From NCBI GenBank assembly GCA_023439125.1, contig JAEXOU010000016.1, positions 62,001 through 126,000 on the forward strand: 64,000 nt of DNA. The letters run 5' to 3'. The translations under genes were made by a program, and so were the position numbers. Of this stretch, positions 1 through 8,838 are shown in pieces (position 1 is the stretch's first letter; every line of letters begins with the position of its first letter). Below the pieces are notes generated by a model, which searched no databases, was not told the DNA's origin, and worked only from the letters and a program-made list of their open reading frames with translations. Origin of the DNA: Bacillota bacterium (GTDB lineage Bacteria; Bacillota; Clostridia; Lachnospirales; Lachnospiraceae).

Positions 1-1
1 G

Positions 2-1963
2 AAGATTACATTAAAAGATGGTTCTTGCAAAGAGTATTCTAGTGCGATGAGCGCTTATGAAATCGCCAAAGATATTAGCGAAGGCTTAGCTCGTATGGCT
101 TGTGCAGCAGAAGTAGATGGTAAGGTAGTAGACCTTCGTACGATAATTGATCATGATGTTGAGTTAAGCATCTTGACATTCAATGATGAGGGAGGTAGAG
201 CAGCATATCGTCATACAACTTCTCACGTATTAGCAGAAGCAGTTAAGAGATTGTATCCAAATGCAAAGCTAGCAATTGGACCATCCATTGATACAGGCTA
301 CTATTATGATTTTGATGTGGATTCTCTTGATCGAGCAGCACTTGACGAGATTGAAAAAGAGATGAAGAAGATCATCAAAGAAGGTAAGGAACTTGAGAAA
401 TTTACATTACCTAGAGAAGAAGCTATTAAATTCATGGAGGAACGTCAAGAACCATATAAAGTGGAATTAATTCGTGACCTTCCAGAGGATGCAGTAATTT
501 CATTCTATCGCCAAGGTGATTTTGTTGATTTATGTGCAGGCCCTCACTTAATGAGCACAAAGAATATTAAAGCAATTAAGTTAATCAATTCTTCAGGTGC
601 TTATTGGAGAGGTAGCGAGAAGAATAAGATGTTAACTCGTGTTTATGGTACTGCATTTACGAAAAACAGTGATTTAGATGAATTCCTTGCACATCTTGAG
701 GACATTAAGAAACGTGACCATAATAAATTGGGCCGTGAAATGGAATTATTTGCGACAGTTGATGTTATTGGTCAAGGTTTACCATTATTAATGCCAAAGG
801 GAGCTAAGATGATTCAAACTCTTCAAAGATGGATTGAAGATGAAGAAGAACGTCGTGGATATATGAGAACAAAGACTCCACTAATGGCTAAGAAGGATTT
901 ATATATTATTTCAGATCACTGGGCTCACTACAAAGAGGGTATGTTCGTTCTTGGTAATGAAGAAGATGAGAATTCAGAAGTATTTGCGCTTCGTCCAATG
1001 ACTTGTCCATTCCAGTATTATGTATATAAACAAAGTCAAAAGAGCTACCGTGATCTTCCTTGCCGTTATGGTGAAACTTCAACTTTATTTAGAAATGAAG
1101 ACTCAGGAGAGATGCATGGCTTAACAAGAGTTCGTCAGTTTACGATATCTGAAGGTCACTTAGTAGTAACTCCAGAACAGTTGGAAGATGAATTTAGAGG
1201 TTGTGTAGACTTAGCAAAGTATTGCTTAACAACTTTAGGGTTACAGGATGATGTAACTTATCGTTTATCCAAGTGGGATCCGAACAACCAGGGAAAATAT
1301 CTTGGCAATGAAGAAACTTGGAATAAAGTACAAGATATGATGCGTACTATCTTAAATCATATTGGTATTCAGTTTACAGAAGCCGAAGGTGAAGCTGCAT
1401 TCTATGGTCCAAAGCTTGATATTCAGGCTAAGAATGTCTATGGTAAAGAAGATACCATGATAACAATTCAGCTAGATATGTTCTTAGCAGAGCGTTTTGA
1501 TATGACTTATATCGATGCAAATGGTGAAAAGAAACGTCCTTATATCATTCATAGAACTAGTATGGGATGTTATGAACGTACACTTGCATGGTTAATTGAG
1601 AAATACGCTGGTTTATTCCCAACATGGTTATGCCCAGAGCAAGTTCGTGTACTTCCAATCTCTGAGAAGTATAATGATTATGCTGTAAAGGTTATGAACG
1701 AATTAAAAGACAACGGAGTATTAGCAACGATTGATAATCGAGCTGAAAAGATTGGTTACAAGATTCGTGAAACAAGATTAAACCGTGTTCCTTATATGCT
1801 AGTTGTTGGGCAAAAGGAAGCAGAAGAAGGTTTAGTTTCTGTACGTAGCCGTTATCTTGGCGATGAAGGTCAGAAACCACTTGAAACTTTTGTAAATGAT
1901 ATTTGTAAAGAAATTAGAACAAAAGAGATTCGAAAAATTGAAGTACAAGAGGAACAAAAATAA
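2..1963 (+). CDS. thrS: Threonyl-tRNA synthetase, 5' end cut by the window edge
   Basis: Class II aminoacyl-tRNA synthetase that charges tRNA-Thr in the cytoplasm. The reading frame is open from base 2, upstream of the first in-window ATG at 47, and those residues (KITLKDGSCKEYSSA) continue a normal N-terminal TGS domain, so the true start lies before the window. The editing domain follows, with TSHVLAEAV and CAGPHL (zinc-site His/Cys). The class II core has RPMTCPFQ with its catalytic zinc Cys, and the anticodon-binding domain starts near VRVLPISEKYNDYA. About 650 residues are visible, the usual family length. Any upstream control region is not visible. Confidence 0.97.
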   Translation, partial: KITLKDGSCKEYSSAMSAYEIAKDISEGLARMACAAEVDGKVVDLRTIIDHDVELSILTFNDEGGRAAYRHTTSHVLAEAVKRLYPNAKLAIGPSIDTGYYYDFDVDSLDRAALDEIEKEMKKIIKEGKELEKFTLPREEAIKFMEERQEPYKVELIRDLPEDAVISFYRQGDFVDLCAGPHLMSTKNIKAIKLINSSGAYWRGSEKNKMLTRVYGTAFTKNSDLDEFLAHLEDIKKRDHNKLGREMELFATVDVIGQGLPLLMPKGAKMIQTLQRWIEDEEERRGYMRTKTPLMAKKDLYIISDHWAHYKEGMFVLGNEEDENSEVFALRPMTCPFQYYVYKQSQKSYRDLPCRYGETSTLFRNEDSGEMHGLTRVRQFTISEGHLVVTPEQLEDEFRGCVDLAKYCLTTLGLQDDVTYRLSKWDPNNQGKYLGNEETWNKVQDMMRTILNHIGIQFTEAEGEAAFYGPKLDIQAKNVYGKEDTMITIQLDMFLAERFDMTYIDANGEKKRPYIIHRTSMGCYERTLAWLIEKYAGLFPTWLCPEQVRVLPISEKYNDYAVKVMNELKDNGVLATIDNRAEKIGYKIRETRLNRVPYMLVVGQKEAEEGLVSVRSRYLGDEGQKPLETFVNDICKEIRTKEIRKIEVQEEQK

Positions 1964-1995
1964 TTAAAAGCTTGCTGGTATAAATGACAACGGGT

Positions 1996-2035
1996 AAAAG
2001 GTACTACATGCGTGTTTCTTGTGTAGTACCTTTTT
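1996..2035 (+). terminator. Rho-independent terminator of thrS
   Basis: A 13-bp perfect stem (AAAAGGTACTACA paired with TGTAGTACCTTTT) closes a 13-nt loop and runs into a T tract, 33 nt after the thrS stop codon. Confidence 0.9.
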
Positions 2036-2095
2036 CTTTGCTGTCTTCATATTCATGTAAGTAGGTATAAGAAGTAAAAAGGATGGTTTAAGGTT

Positions 2096-3154
2096 ATGAA
2101 CAAAAGAGCCTATCTTGCAGTAGGTTTGCTAGGAATCGTACTTGCATTTTCAGGATGTAAGAAGGGAGAAAAAGTAATCTCATTTGATGAGTATAGTCAA
2201 TTTAAAGATATTGATACTTCAGCTTACGTAACAGTTGCTGATTATAAAGGACTTCATATAACAGCGGATACAGTACCTGTATCAGAAAATGATCTTAATA
2301 CGAAGATTGGGCCGGTTCTATACGAACATGGATATTATATAGATACGAAGGAGGAGCCAATTACTTCTGGTTGTAAAATTAAAATCAGTGTAAAAGGTTC
2401 CGTAGATGGCAAGATAAATGATGGATTTACTTCTGATGGTTATGAATTCGTTTATGGTTATGAAGAACATATTATGGATGGCTTTACCGATAATTTAAAA
2501 GGGTTATATCAGGGAGATGAGGTAAAGTTTGACTTGGTTGTACCTAGTTCCTTTGGCGAAATTGCATTAACCGGCAAGACAGTTACCTTTGACGTTACGA
2601 TTGATCATGTTCAAGCATTTCATATACCAGAACTTACCGATGATTTTGTAAAAGATGTATTTGAAATGGAAACTGCAGAGGAATATCGAGAATCCTTAAT
2701 TCCAATGATAAGAGAAGAAAAAATGGAAGAAATACAAAAGGATAAAAAAACTGGGGTTTGGAAGCTCGTATCAGATAATTCTACGGTAGAGTCTTACCCA
2801 GAAGGTGTGATTGAAGCAAAAGAAGCACAGCTTCGTGAGAAATTAGAAATGTATGCTCAGATTAAGGGTATGGGGTTAGAGGATTATGTGTATAACTCCT
2901 TTGGTGTAAGTTATGATGAATATGTAAAACTATCAGTTAAGCAAGATTTAATTCTTGATGTAATTGGTCGTACAGAAAATATCTCGATAACAGAAAAGGA
3001 ATATGAAGAAACTCTATCGGAGTATGTAGACTTGTATGGATACAAAGATGAACAAACAATGTTAGATAGCATTGGAGAAGAAAAAGTAAAAGAAGCTATC
3101 TTATGGAATGAAGTTATGCAATATGTAGCGAATCAAGTTACAGTTGTTGAATAG
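2096..3154 (+). CDS. Trigger-factor-like peptidyl-prolyl isomerase lipoprotein
   Basis: Predicted exported chaperone/PPIase. The N-terminus MNKRAYLAVGLLGIVLAFSGC is a lipoprotein signal with a lipobox ending at Cys21. Residues about 90-175 look like the FKBP-type domain of trigger factor (GDEVKFDLVVPSSFGE, then LTGKTVTFDVTI), and the helical rest resembles the trigger-factor C-terminal chaperone domain. Cytoplasmic trigger factor is about 430 residues and has an N-terminal ribosome-binding domain; here that domain is replaced by the lipoprotein anchor, so the protein probably works on the outer face of the membrane. It sits alone between two terminator/promoter regions. The family call is confident; the substrates are unknown. 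Confidence 0.85.
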   Translation: MNKRAYLAVGLLGIVLAFSGCKKGEKVISFDEYSQFKDIDTSAYVTVADYKGLHITADTVPVSENDLNTKIGPVLYEHGYYIDTKEEPITSGCKIKISVKGSVDGKINDGFTSDGYEFVYGYEEHIMDGFTDNLKGLYQGDEVKFDLVVPSSFGEIALTGKTVTFDVTIDHVQAFHIPELTDDFVKDVFEMETAEEYRESLIPMIREEKMEEIQKDKKTGVWKLVSDNSTVESYPEGVIEAKEAQLREKLEMYAQIKGMGLEDYVYNSFGVSYDEYVKLSVKQDLILDVIGRTENISITEKEYEETLSEYVDLYGYKDEQTMLDSIGEEKVKEAILWNEVMQYVANQVTVVE

Positions 3155-3455
3155 AAGATGTCGTTTATGCGAACGCGCTTTTGCGAGAGTGGTTTGAGCG
3201 AGCGGTTTGCAACAAAATACTGTTTATGTATACGAATGGGAAAAGTTGAAATACTAACCATACATTATGTGGATGAGAACCTTGATCTTCTTTCTCAGGC
3301 CTTTAAAATCAAAGCAAAATATAAAGATTGATCGCTATATAGGATCAAAGTTTTGCAATCTACAGAACAATATGATAAAATATAAGTACAAATTTTTATA
3401 AATTGTAAATACTATTTTAATTATAAAAAATTATTAGATAAAAGGAGATATTACT
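3155..3455. other. Intergenic region before deoD
   Basis: 301 bases. The last 100 hold the deoD promoter and ribosome site (AAAGGAGAT at about 3440). The first half carries a 31-codon open frame at 3236-3331 with no ribosome site, not called as a gene. No clear U-tailed terminator is seen after the trigger-factor-like gene. Confidence 0.6.
3353..3381 (+). promoter_or_regulatory. Sigma-A-type promoter of deoD
   Basis: TTGCAA at 3353-3358 and TAAAAT at 3376-3381 with a 17-nt spacer, about 75 nt before the deoD start. It is the best promoter match in the gap and would drive deoD-deoC. Confidence 0.6.
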
Positions 3456-4166
3456 ATGAGTTTTACACCAACACCGCACAATGGAGCGAAGGTAGGAGAT
3501 ATAGCAAAGACGGTGCTTATGCCTGGTGATCCATTAAGAGCTAAATTTATTGCGGATACGTATCTTGAAAATGTTACATGCTTTAACACGGTTCGTAATA
3601 TGTTTGGATATACAGGAACCTATAAAGGAAAGAAAATTTCCGTTATGGGTGGCGGTATGGGTATGCCATCCATTGGAATCTACACTTATGAATTATTTAA
3701 TTTTTATGATGTAGATAATATTATCCGTATTGGCTCTGCTGGTGGGTTTTCAGATAATATTCACATAAGAGATATTGTGATTGGAATGGGAGCAAGCACG
3801 AATTCTAACTTCGCGCATCAATATGAATTACCAGGAACATTTGCACCAATTGCAAGTTATGATTTGTTAGAGAAAGCAGTGAATACTGCACGCGAGTTAA
3901 ATATCAAGGCTGTAGTTGGTAATATTCTTTCTTCTGATACTTTTTATGATGATAGTAAAACTGCTAATGACAAGTGGAAGAAGATGGGAGTTTTATGTGT
4001 TGAGATGGAAGCAGCTGCCCTTTATATGAATGCAGCAAGAGCAGGAAAGAATGCACTTTGCATCTTAACAATTTCTGACCATATATATACAGGCGAATCC
4101 TTATCTGCAGAGGAACGTCAGGTATCCTTCCGTGAAATGATGGAAATTGCACTTAACTTAGCTTAA
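3456..4166 (+). CDS. deoD: Purine-nucleoside phosphorylase, DeoD type
   Basis: Cleaves purine (deoxy)ribonucleosides with phosphate to base plus (deoxy)ribose 1-phosphate. The 236-residue length is typical of hexameric bacterial DeoD. Visible family motifs are VLMPGDPLRAKFIA, MGMGMPSIGIY, GSAGGF, the ribose-binding VEMEAAALY and the base-contacting SDHIYTGE. The start has a good AAAGGAG ribosome site. deoC follows 39 nt downstream, then cdd and a nucleoside-type ABC transporter, so the block links uptake to catabolism of nucleosides. Confidence 0.96.
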   Translation: MSFTPTPHNGAKVGDIAKTVLMPGDPLRAKFIADTYLENVTCFNTVRNMFGYTGTYKGKKISVMGGGMGMPSIGIYTYELFNFYDVDNIIRIGSAGGFSDNIHIRDIVIGMGASTNSNFAHQYELPGTFAPIASYDLLEKAVNTARELNIKAVVGNILSSDTFYDDSKTANDKWKKMGVLCVEMEAAALYMNAARAGKNALCILTISDHIYTGESLSAEERQVSFREMMEIALNLA

Positions 4167-4205
4167 ACTACATTAAGAGTATAGAAAGAAAAAGAGGTTC
4201 ATAGG

Positions 4206-4871
4206 ATGGATAATCGTAAAATTTTTTCAGCGGTAGATCATACATTATTGACTCAAACTGCTACATGGAATGACATTAAACAAATTTGTGATGACGCAAT
4301 CACATATCAGACGGCTTCTGTATGTATTCCACCTTCCTACGTAAAGCGTGCGAAGGAATATGTTCAAGATAGGATGCAAATTTGTACTGTAATTGGATTT
4401 CCAAATGGATATAATACAACTGCTGTTAAAGAGTTTGAAACAAAAGATGCAATTCAGAATGGTGCAGATGAAATCGATATGGTTATTAACTTAGGTGACT
4501 TAAAGCAAGGGAACTATGATTTAGTGGAGAATGAGATTCGTACTTTAAAGAAAGCATGTGGAGATAAGATATTAAAGGTAATTATTGAAACTTGTTTATT
4601 GACAGACGAAGAAAAGATAAAGATGTGTGAAATCGTGACGAATGCAGGTGCTGATTATATAAAAACATCAACTGGATTTTCCACTTCAGGAGCAACCTTT
4701 GCTGACATCGAGTTATTTTCAAAACATATTGGACCTGAGGTGAAGATGAAAGCTGCTGGTGGCATTAGCTCATTTGATGATGCCAAACAATTTCTTGAAC
4801 TTGGAGCTTCTCGTCTTGGAACAAGCCGAATTGTAAAGCTTGCTAAGAATGAGAATGCATTAGGATACTAG
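4206..4871 (+). CDS. deoC: Deoxyribose-phosphate aldolase
   Basis: Splits 2-deoxyribose 5-phosphate to acetaldehyde and glyceraldehyde 3-phosphate. It is a 221-residue TIM barrel. The Schiff-base lysine is visible as Lys153 in YIKTSTGFSTSGAT and the second active-site lysine as Lys182 in MKAAGGIS; Asp91 lies in DEIDMVIN. It is probably co-transcribed with deoD and takes its product further after phosphopentose isomerisation. No phosphopentomutase gene is present in the window. A large palindromic repeat element begins 17 nt after the stop codon. Confidence 0.97.
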   Translation: MDNRKIFSAVDHTLLTQTATWNDIKQICDDAITYQTASVCIPPSYVKRAKEYVQDRMQICTVIGFPNGYNTTAVKEFETKDAIQNGADEIDMVINLGDLKQGNYDLVENEIRTLKKACGDKILKVIIETCLLTDEEKIKMCEIVTNAGADYIKTSTGFSTSGATFADIELFSKHIGPEVKMKAAGGISSFDDAKQFLELGASRLGTSRIVKLAKNENALGY

Positions 4872-4887
4872 ATTATATAGATCATAG

Positions 4888-5146
4888 GATTCAGGTGTCA
4901 AAAGTCCTTAAGAAAGATGTCTGACGTCATTTTGCAGTTATGAGCATGTGATGACCAACATAATTTATCCGCAACACGCTTTCGCTTGAATGAAGTTCGT
5001 AACGGTACGTAAGGGCCTAAATTACAGGCCCAAAGTACCGACGACTTCATAACAGTATGCTCCTAAATTATGTTTGTCATCCCATTTTAGCAAGTCTAGC
5101 AAAATGACGAATGAAATTATAGAAAAGTACTTTTGACACCTGAATC
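4888..5146. repeat. Palindromic MITE-like element, copy A (full length)
   Basis: About 259 bp. The ends are 22-nt inverted repeats with one mismatch (left 4888-4909, right 5125-5146, core GGTGTCAAAAGT and ACTTTTGACACC). Further nested inverted pairs are CGTCATTTTGC with GCAAAATGACG, GATGACCAACATAATTTA with TAAATTATGTTTGTCATC, and a central GGGCCT..AGGCCC hairpin flanked by GAAGTTCGT and ACGACTTC. There is no coding frame. Five other copies occur in this window. No clear target-site duplication was found. Confidence 0.85.
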
Positions 5147-5232
5147 GGAACATTAAATAAATGGTGGGTTATGACCGGAAGAACGGGAAGGGCCCATCAT
5201 TTGTTAACATATAATATTAGGAGGTCAAAGCC

Positions 5233-5754
5233 ATGAGCCAAGAGGATAAGAACATTCAACAATTTCCAGCCGTATCAAGAAAAGGCGAATTAGCAACCAA
5301 AGCAAAAAAACAATTGCCTTCTGATGAAGTCATGAATGATTTTATCATTAAGGAGATGATTAATCAGGCAATTGCAATGCTAAAAAAATCCTATGCACCT
5401 TACTCAAAGTTCCATGTTGGCGCCGCACTGTTATCGAAAAATAAAAAAATCTATACTGGATGCAATATAGAAAATGCATGCTATACGCCAACTAATTGTG
5501 CCGAACGTACCGCTTTTTTCAAAGCAGTTAGTGAAGGAGAAAATGAGTTTGTTGGTATTGCAATTGTTGGTGGGAAAGACGGTAAAATCACTGATTATTG
5601 TCCACCTTGCGGAGTATGCCGTCAAGTAATGCAAGAATTTTGTGATCCAAAGAAATTTATCGTAATACTTGCGCGTTCTGAAAATGATTATTGGGCTTAT
5701 ACATTAGAGGATTTATTACCATTGGGATTCTCAGTGAAGAACCTAGATAATTAG
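5233..5754 (+). CDS. cdd: Cytidine deaminase
   Basis: Zinc-dependent deamination of (deoxy)cytidine to (deoxy)uridine in pyrimidine salvage. The core from about residue 40 carries the family motifs: CNIENACY, the zinc/catalytic segment CAERTAFFKA and the zinc Cys pair in PCGVCRQ. At 173 residues it is about 40 longer than typical homotetrameric Cdd because of a charged N-terminal extension; the AGGAGG site at 5220 with normal spacing supports starting at 5233 and so keeps the extension. It lies between deoC and a nucleoside-binding lipoprotein gene. Confidence 0.95.
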   Translation: MSQEDKNIQQFPAVSRKGELATKAKKQLPSDEVMNDFIIKEMINQAIAMLKKSYAPYSKFHVGAALLSKNKKIYTGCNIENACYTPTNCAERTAFFKAVSEGENEFVGIAIVGGKDGKITDYCPPCGVCRQVMQEFCDPKKFIVILARSENDYWAYTLEDLLPLGFSVKNLDN

Positions 5755-5801
5755 TTTGATTTTTTATTGACAAGTAAATTTTATATAAGTATATCGTATT
5801 G

Positions 5802-5842
5802 AAAGAGGCTGTTGCAAAAAAATGCAGCAGTTTCTTTTTTTT
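5802..5842 (+). terminator. Terminator of cdd
   Basis: GAGGCTGTTGCA pairs with TGCAGCAGTTTC (two G-U pairs) around an A-rich loop and is followed by eight T. A promoter-like TTGACA (5767) with TATATC (5790) lies directly in front, so a very short transcript is possible. Confidence 0.75.
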
Positions 5843-6098
5843 GTGAAATGCAAAGTTCCAAGCACTTCCTAATACACAAAATACGCCCAAAAAGAAGGAT
5901 GCTATGGTACCGTATACCATAATTTCCAGTAAAAATTACCTAGTATTGTTGTTGATTTAATGATAACCTTTTCTAGGTAAAAAAACAGTCCTGGCCTCGA
6001 TTTATCGGAATAAATTGAGGAAAATTAGTCACACTAATGATAGATATTTTCTGTAAGGAAATTCTATAAAATGCAAAAAGATTTTTGGAGGAGTCAGT
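5843..6098. other. Upstream region of the first BMP lipoprotein gene, with inverted repeats
   Basis: Two non-coding inverted repeats stand out: ATGGTA-5 nt-TACCAT at 5904-5920, which has the size and symmetry of a repressor operator, and TTACCTAG (5936-5943) with CTAGGTAA (5973-5980), followed by six A. A GGAGGAG ribosome site precedes 6099. No purine-riboswitch consensus was seen. The minus strand reads as a short hydrophobic frame ending at 5920 that has no ribosome site. Confidence 0.4.
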
Positions 6099-7193
6099 AT
6101 GAGAAAAATCATGTCATTTATGCTTGGTCTTACATTAACAGCTACTGTATTAACAGGCTGCGGTAAGAAAAGTGCCGAGACACCAAACAACGATTCAAAC
6201 ACAACAACATCTGGTTATGAGTTAGCACTTGTAACAGATATTGGAACAATCGATGATAAGGCGTTTAACCAAGGTTCTTGGGAAGGGTTAATTGCGTATG
6301 CGGATGAGAATGGTAAGACTACTAAGTATTATCAACCGTCAGAAGCAACAACAGCCTCCATTTTAGAAACGATTGGTCTTGCTGTTCGTGGTGGTGCAAA
6401 ATTGATTGTTTGTCCAGGATATAAGTTTGCAGAAGCTGTATACGAAGCGCAGACTACATATCCAGAGGTGAAATTTATCATCTTGGATAGTCAGCCAGAA
6501 AAAGCCAACGATAAAACAATCAAGGATAACGTATATTCAATTTATTATGCGGAAGAACAAGCCGGTTTCTTAGCTGGTTATGCAGCAGTAAAAGACGGTT
6601 ATACAAAACTCGGTTTTATGGGTGGTATGGCAGCTCCTTCGGTTACACGTTTCGGATATGGTTTTGCACTTGGTGCAGAAGAAGCTGCAAAAGAAATGGG
6701 AATTGAATCCATTGACATGAAATATCATTATACAGGCAGTTTTTCTGCTACACCAGAGGCTCAGACGGTTGCAAAATCTTGGTTCCAGAGTGGAACAGAG
6801 GTTATATTTGCTTGTGGTGGTGCCGTAGGTAACTCTGTAATGGCTGCAGCGCAAGATTCACATGGGAAAGTAATTGGTGTTGACATTGACCAAAGTGGTG
6901 AATCGAATACGGTTATTACTTCAGCCATGAAATTACTATCGAAATCAGTATATGATGGAGTTAAAGCTTATTATGAAGGAAATTTCCCAGGCGGGCAGAT
7001 CGTAACCCTTGATGCAAAAACTGAAAGTATTGGTCTTCCAATGGAAACTTCTAGATTTGTAAACTTTACAAAGCCTGATTACGATAATGTTTATGCTAGA
7101 TTAGTTGCAGGCGAATTTAATCTTTCTGTAAATGGTACGGAAGAATTGAAAGACTTACCATTATCTATCGTTAAGATTGATGAAGTAAAATAA
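6099..7193 (+). CDS. BMP-family nucleoside-binding lipoprotein, system 1
   Basis: Extracellular substrate-binding subunit of an ABC importer (BMP/PnrA/TmpC family, nucleoside ligands in characterised members). The signal peptide ends in VLTGC (lipobox Cys21), followed by a short Asn/Thr-rich linker. The periplasmic-binding fold begins at YELALVTDIGTIDDKAFNQ, the family's conserved ligand segment (D..FN), with later blocks GFLAGYAAV and VIGVDIDQS. It is 364 residues long, normal for the family. A hairpin after its stop codon probably makes it more abundant than the ATPase and permeases downstream. Neighbouring deoD, deoC and cdd support nucleosides as substrate. Confidence 0.93.
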   Translation: MRKIMSFMLGLTLTATVLTGCGKKSAETPNNDSNTTTSGYELALVTDIGTIDDKAFNQGSWEGLIAYADENGKTTKYYQPSEATTASILETIGLAVRGGAKLIVCPGYKFAEAVYEAQTTYPEVKFIILDSQPEKANDKTIKDNVYSIYYAEEQAGFLAGYAAVKDGYTKLGFMGGMAAPSVTRFGYGFALGAEEAAKEMGIESIDMKYHYTGSFSATPEAQTVAKSWFQSGTEVIFACGGAVGNSVMAAAQDSHGKVIGVDIDQSGESNTVITSAMKLLSKSVYDGVKAYYEGNFPGGQIVTLDAKTESIGLPMETSRFVNFTKPDYDNVYARLVAGEFNLSVNGTEELKDLPLSIVKIDEVK

Positions 7194-7205
7194 TAATAGA
7201 AAGTG

Positions 7206-7253
7206 CTGTTACACAAGGGCATAACTATGCTTTGGAGTAACAGCCCTTTTTTA
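7206..7253 (+). terminator. Intra-operon hairpin (partial terminator)
   Basis: GCTGTTAC at 7206-7213 pairs with GTAACAGC at 7238-7245, followed by CC and six T. It lies between the binding-protein gene and the ABC genes, a usual place for read-through terminators that set subunit ratios. Confidence 0.7.
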
Positions 7254-7308
7254 GGATTGAGAAAGGGAAAATAGTTATTCAGAATCGAATAGCTATAGGA
7301 GAAAAGTT

Positions 7309-8838
7309 TTGGAATATATTATTGAGATGCTTAATATCACCAAAGAGTTCCCGGGAATCATTGCGAATGACAACATAACCTTACGCCTAAAAAAAGGTGA
7401 AGTTCATGCGCTACTTGGAGAAAATGGTGCAGGCAAGTCAACATTAATGAGTGTTTTGTTTGGCCTTTATCAACCAGAAAAAGGTACGATTAAAGTTAAG
7501 GGGAAGGAAGTCAAAATCAATGGCCCTATGATGGCGAATTCTTTGGGAATCGGAATGGTACATCAGCACTTTAAACTTGTACACAACTTTACTGTATTAC
7601 AGAATATTATCTTGGGTGTGGAAACGGCAACAGGGGGCTTTCTAAAAATGGAGGAAGCAAGAAAAAGAGTCATTGAACTCTCGGATCAGTATCATCTTCA
7701 GGTAGATCCAGATGCATACATTCAAGATATTAGTGTTGGTATGCAACAGCGAGTTGAAATTCTTAAGATGCTTTATAAAAATAATGAAATTCTCATATTT
7801 GATGAACCAACAGCGGTTCTTACTCCTCAAGAAATAGATGAATTAATGAATATTATGAGAGGGCTTGTAAAAGAAGGTAAATCCATTCTCTTTATTACTC
7901 ATAAGTTAAATGAAATTAAAGCAGTTGCTAATCGATGCTCGGTATTAAGGCGTGGACAATATATTGGTACAGTTGATGTTGCAACAACAGAAAAGGAAGC
8001 AATGTCAGAAATGATGGTTGGCCGTAAGGTCAATTTTAAAGTTGAGAAAACAGAAGCGAATCCAAAAGAAACTGTTTTACGAGTGAGCAATTTAACAGTG
8101 AATTCCAAGCAAAAAGGAAATAAAAAACCATTAGTCCATGATGTAACCTTTGAAGTAAAAAAAGGTGAAATTGTTAGCATTGCAGGTATTGACGGTAATG
8201 GTCAATCTGAATTAATTCAAGCAATTACGGGATTAGTTAAGAATGATCAAGGTAAAGTTGAATTATGTGGTCAGGATGTTACAAAAGAGAAGATTCGTTA
8301 TCGTAATACACATGGTCTATCTCATATTCCAGAAGATCGTCATAAACATGGACTTGTTCTCGAATACTCAATCGAAGATAATCTAGTATTACAAGAATAT
8401 TTTTTAAAGAAATATCAAAAGGGTGGATTTATTCGTAGAAAGCCAATTCGTGAAAATGCAGAACAGCTCATTGAGCAATACGATATTCGTAGTGGACAAG
8501 GTGCGATTACAACGACACGAAGCATGTCTGGTGGAAATCAGCAGAAGGTTATTATTGCACGAGAAATCAATCGAAATCCAGAACTTTTGATTGCTGTTCA
8601 GCCTACAAGAGGACTTGATGTCGGCGCGATTGAATTCGTTCATAAGCAGTTAGTGAAAGAACGTGATCGTGGTACTGGAGTCTTATTAGTTTCATTTGAA
8701 TTAGATGAAGTTATGAACTTAAGTGATCGTATTTTGGTAATTTATGAAGGTGAAATTGTCGCAAACTTAAATCCTAAGGATGTATCAATTCAAGACTTAG
8801 GTCTTTATATGGCAGGATCAAAAAGGGGGAAAGTATAA
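7309..8838 (+). CDS. Nucleoside ABC importer ATPase (two NBDs), system 1
   Basis: Energises nucleoside uptake. It has two nucleotide-binding domains in one chain (509 residues). NBD1 has Walker A GENGAGKS, Walker B ILIFDEPTA and a degenerate signature; NBD2 has GIDGNGQS, with Gln where the P-loop Lys should be, the signature SGGNQQK, and AVQPTRGLD in place of a DEPTRGLD Walker B. Such asymmetric sites are usual in this sugar/nucleoside ATPase class. The start is TTG at 7309, seven nucleotides after AGGAG. Its stop codon overlaps the next start by one base (TAATG). Confidence 0.92.
   Translation: MEYIIEMLNITKEFPGIIANDNITLRLKKGEVHALLGENGAGKSTLMSVLFGLYQPEKGTIKVKGKEVKINGPMMANSLGIGMVHQHFKLVHNFTVLQNIILGVETATGGFLKMEEARKRVIELSDQYHLQVDPDAYIQDISVGMQQRVEILKMLYKNNEILIFDEPTAVLTPQEIDELMNIMRGLVKEGKSILFITHKLNEIKAVANRCSVLRRGQYIGTVDVATTEKEAMSEMMVGRKVNFKVEKTEANPKETVLRVSNLTVNSKQKGNKKPLVHDVTFEVKKGEIVSIAGIDGNGQSELIQAITGLVKNDQGKVELCGQDVTKEKIRYRNTHGLSHIPEDRHKHGLVLEYSIEDNLVLQEYFLKKYQKGGFIRRKPIRENAEQLIEQYDIRSGQGAITTTRSMSGGNQQKVIIAREINRNPELLIAVQPTRGLDVGAIEFVHKQLVKERDRGTGVLLVSFELDEVMNLSDRILVIYEGEIVANLNPKDVSIQDLGLYMAGSKRGKV

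Noticed and set aside
3236..3331. 31-codon open frame (MGKVEILTIHYVDEN start) before deoD
   Set aside because: No ribosome site, no family resemblance and it precedes the likely deoD promoter; chance frame or faint relic.
5657..5920. Minus-strand frame with a hydrophobic start (MVYGTIASFFLGVFCVLG)
   Set aside because: No ribosome site, and the second half is antisense to the well-supported cdd gene. The hydrophobic start could be a gene remnant but cannot be supported alone.
5930..6098. Purine riboswitch before the BMP operon
   Set aside because: The conserved junction sequences of purine riboswitches are not present; only simple inverted repeats are seen.
7309..8838. Frame-shifted or damaged second ATPase domain suspected because P-loop Lys is missing
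   Set aside because: Degenerate second sites are normal in this importer class and the frame is intact.
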